59,975 bases of DNA. Source: Xanthoparmelia taractica (lineage: Eukaryota > Ascomycota > Lecanoromycetes > Lecanorales > Parmeliaceae). The stretch spans positions 1 through 59,975 of the forward strand of contig JANQBS010000239.1 in NCBI GenBank assembly GCA_033085395.1. Reading direction: 5' to 3'. Positions 58,713 to 59,975 of this stretch are shown here, one piece after another (the first letter of the stretch is position 1; each line of letters begins with the position of its first letter). A program made the position numbers and the translations under genes. The notes below the pieces were generated by a model. It made no database searches, had not been told where the DNA came from, and saw nothing but the letters and a program-made list of their open reading frames with translations.

Positions 58713-59264
58713 ATGAAGAAAATGCTACTCCCATTCTTCTTTCTCATCCTCTCATCCTCCACCCTCTTCCCCTCCGTCGCCTTCGCCTCCCCAACATCCA
58801 ATCCACCTCCCGCCCTCTCCCTCGCCCAACCCACCAACCTCACCGCTCCCCCATCACTAACCAACTACCTCAACTGCGTCGACGTCCTCAACCCCTTCAC
58901 CCGCCGCCCCAAATACCTCGACTGCATCGACGCAATCAGCCAACTCCCCTCCTACGATTCCCCCGGCGCATTCCACAACCACGGCGACCGCGATCCCTTC
59001 ATGTTGCCACGATCGCAAACGGTGCGGAGCTGTACGGTCAGGGTCGAACTTAATGCGTTCACTTCGAGGGAGACCGGCTCGTGGGAGGAGGTGAGGATGA
59101 GAGTGGGGATGCTGAATCGGATGTGCTTTCAGCATACGTTTCCGATGTATAAGGCTGCGTGGGGGAGGCTGGGGAAGAATGAGCGGATTTTTATTGGTTT
59201 GGGGTATCCGGGGAAGTATGGGGGGGAGGGGGAGGGTGTAGAGATGGTGGATAGTCTGCGGTGA
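58713..59264 (+). CDS. Small secreted protein, 183 aa
   Basis: From ATG 58713: MKKMLLPFFFLILSSSTLFP is a strong signal peptide with likely cleavage after SVAFA. An upstream in-frame ATG (58608) would bury the signal 35 residues inside and is rejected. A Pro/Thr-rich spacer is followed by a conserved-looking domain with Cys residues: NYLNCVDVLNPF, YLDCIDAISQLPS, FHNHGDRDPFMLPRS, VRSCTVRVELNAF, MLNRMCFQHTFP and IFIGLGYPGKYGG. The pattern 'DC..AI.QLP ... F.LP ... SC.V.V.L' is typical of a widespread fungal secreted family of unknown function. Five Cys after the signal are visible. Confidence 0.8.
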   Translation: MKKMLLPFFFLILSSSTLFPSVAFASPTSNPPPALSLAQPTNLTAPPSLTNYLNCVDVLNPFTRRPKYLDCIDAISQLPSYDSPGAFHNHGDRDPFMLPRSQTVRSCTVRVELNAFTSRETGSWEEVRMRVGMLNRMCFQHTFPMYKAAWGRLGKNERIFIGLGYPGKYGGEGEGVEMVDSLR

Positions 59265-59901
59265 CCACGAGGAAACTGCGACGGGTAGAATCGGGGATAT
59301 GGAGCTGGCGGTGTAGAAATTATTGTTTGGCTCTTTCGTCACTCAGGAAGCACTTCGATATATCTCATGATTCGACGTCTAATTCTCTTCATACTAACAG
59401 GTCAAATGCCAAGAAGTAGTTCACTGCTTCATAACAAGCATTCGTAGGGATCGCTTCCTCCGCGTAATCCCTGTTAGTGCCATCATATAGCCCCTGCCAC
59501 TATCGACGATTGTGCGGTTCAAAAATAGCGTGCTTACATATACTCCTCACGAAACATCTTGCTACGAATATCAAGACTCTTGCCCCCCCCCCTTTTTCTT
59601 TTTCTAAAACAACTGTCTAGTCTGCCACTGCAAGTATAATACCGTGGTATTATTATATTTGAGTACTCGAGACAAATAGAAGAAGTTTCGTATTGATACA
59701 GGTCGAGAGATGGAAACTCCCATCAGCCCTAGATACGTACAAGAAGACAAGCCCGCTTCCACATCGCAGCGATGCCGTCGGTTCACTCGTGTGCATTAGT
59801 TTGGTACGCTGTACAGATCGTGTGCACATATATTGGTTTACAGCTCTTCTCCCTCCCTTTCTCCGTGATCCGAATGTATATCGCGGGTAGTCTCGTAGTT
59901 G

Positions 59902-59902
<1 letters not shown>
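59265..59902. other. Intergenic/terminal region
   Basis: No gene recognised. It includes a C-run and T-rich stretch near 59585-59605 and otherwise mixed sequence leading to the terminal G run. Confidence 0.5.

Positions 59903-59975
<73 letters not shown>
59903..59975. repeat. Poly-G run at window end (probable artefact)
   Basis: 73 consecutive G. No telomere-like unit is visible. Such a run at the end of a sequence is most easily explained by low-signal base calling or assembly extension, but a true homopolymer cannot be excluded from sequence alone. Confidence 0.85.

Overview
This window is nuclear DNA of a filamentous ascomycete (Pezizomycotina; I cannot place the class with confidence). 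Evidence: genes of near-normal GC with many 48-100 bp introns (GT..AG ends, one GC..AG candidate), a fungal accessory dynamin, a SEY1-type ER fusion GTPase, F-box and small secreted protein families typical of this group, and long AT-rich tracts almost devoid of CpA/TpG, the footprint of repeat-induced point mutation (RIP). The layout alternates gene islands with mutated transposon blocks, a 'two-speed' architecture.

Layout. 1-2846: AT-rich RIP tract with an 80-bp tandem repeat, ended by a 105-bp inverted repeat. 3162-9171: divergent pair, a seven-exon dynamin-like GTPase (-) and SEY1 (+). 9254-20627: an 11.4-kb RIP block bounded by 16-bp terminal inverted repeats next to TA, holding a nested complete but dead Ty3/gypsy element (10415-16845, 5-bp target duplication). 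20879-36100: THEM6-like hotdog protein, Cys-rich one-pass membrane protein, small Cys protein, F-box protein, a large repeat-bearing secreted/GPI-type protein with an in-frame TAG, and a small secreted protein. 36613-44345: 178-bp direct repeats surrounding a minisatellite that was split by a Ty1/copia element (38089-43446, target duplication TGCTC). 45190-50472: secreted protein (-), a frameshifted relic (+), and a GT31-like glycosyltransferase (-). 51033-57820: an F-box pseudogene (-) split by a second, inverted copy of the same copia element (52101-57440, target duplication GCCTG); removing the element restores the reading frame exactly at the insertion point. 58713-59264: small secreted protein. 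The window ends in 73 consecutive G, probably an assembly or sequencing artefact.

How the genes relate. The two GTPases are membrane-remodelling housekeeping-type functions but have no shared operon logic. The secreted and F-box genes are the fast-evolving part, and several are decayed (nonsense codon, frameshifts, transposon insertion). I see no CRISPR array, toxin system or rRNA, and found no tRNA by eye. The most unusual signals are: (1) RIP polarity inside LTRs in all three LTR elements; (2) a Trp-to-TAG codon in an otherwise open 1,028-residue frame, which could be RIP leakage or a candidate for A-to-I mRNA recoding; (3) the copia-disrupted F-box gene; and (4) the minisatellite-bearing, LTR-like direct-repeat unit.
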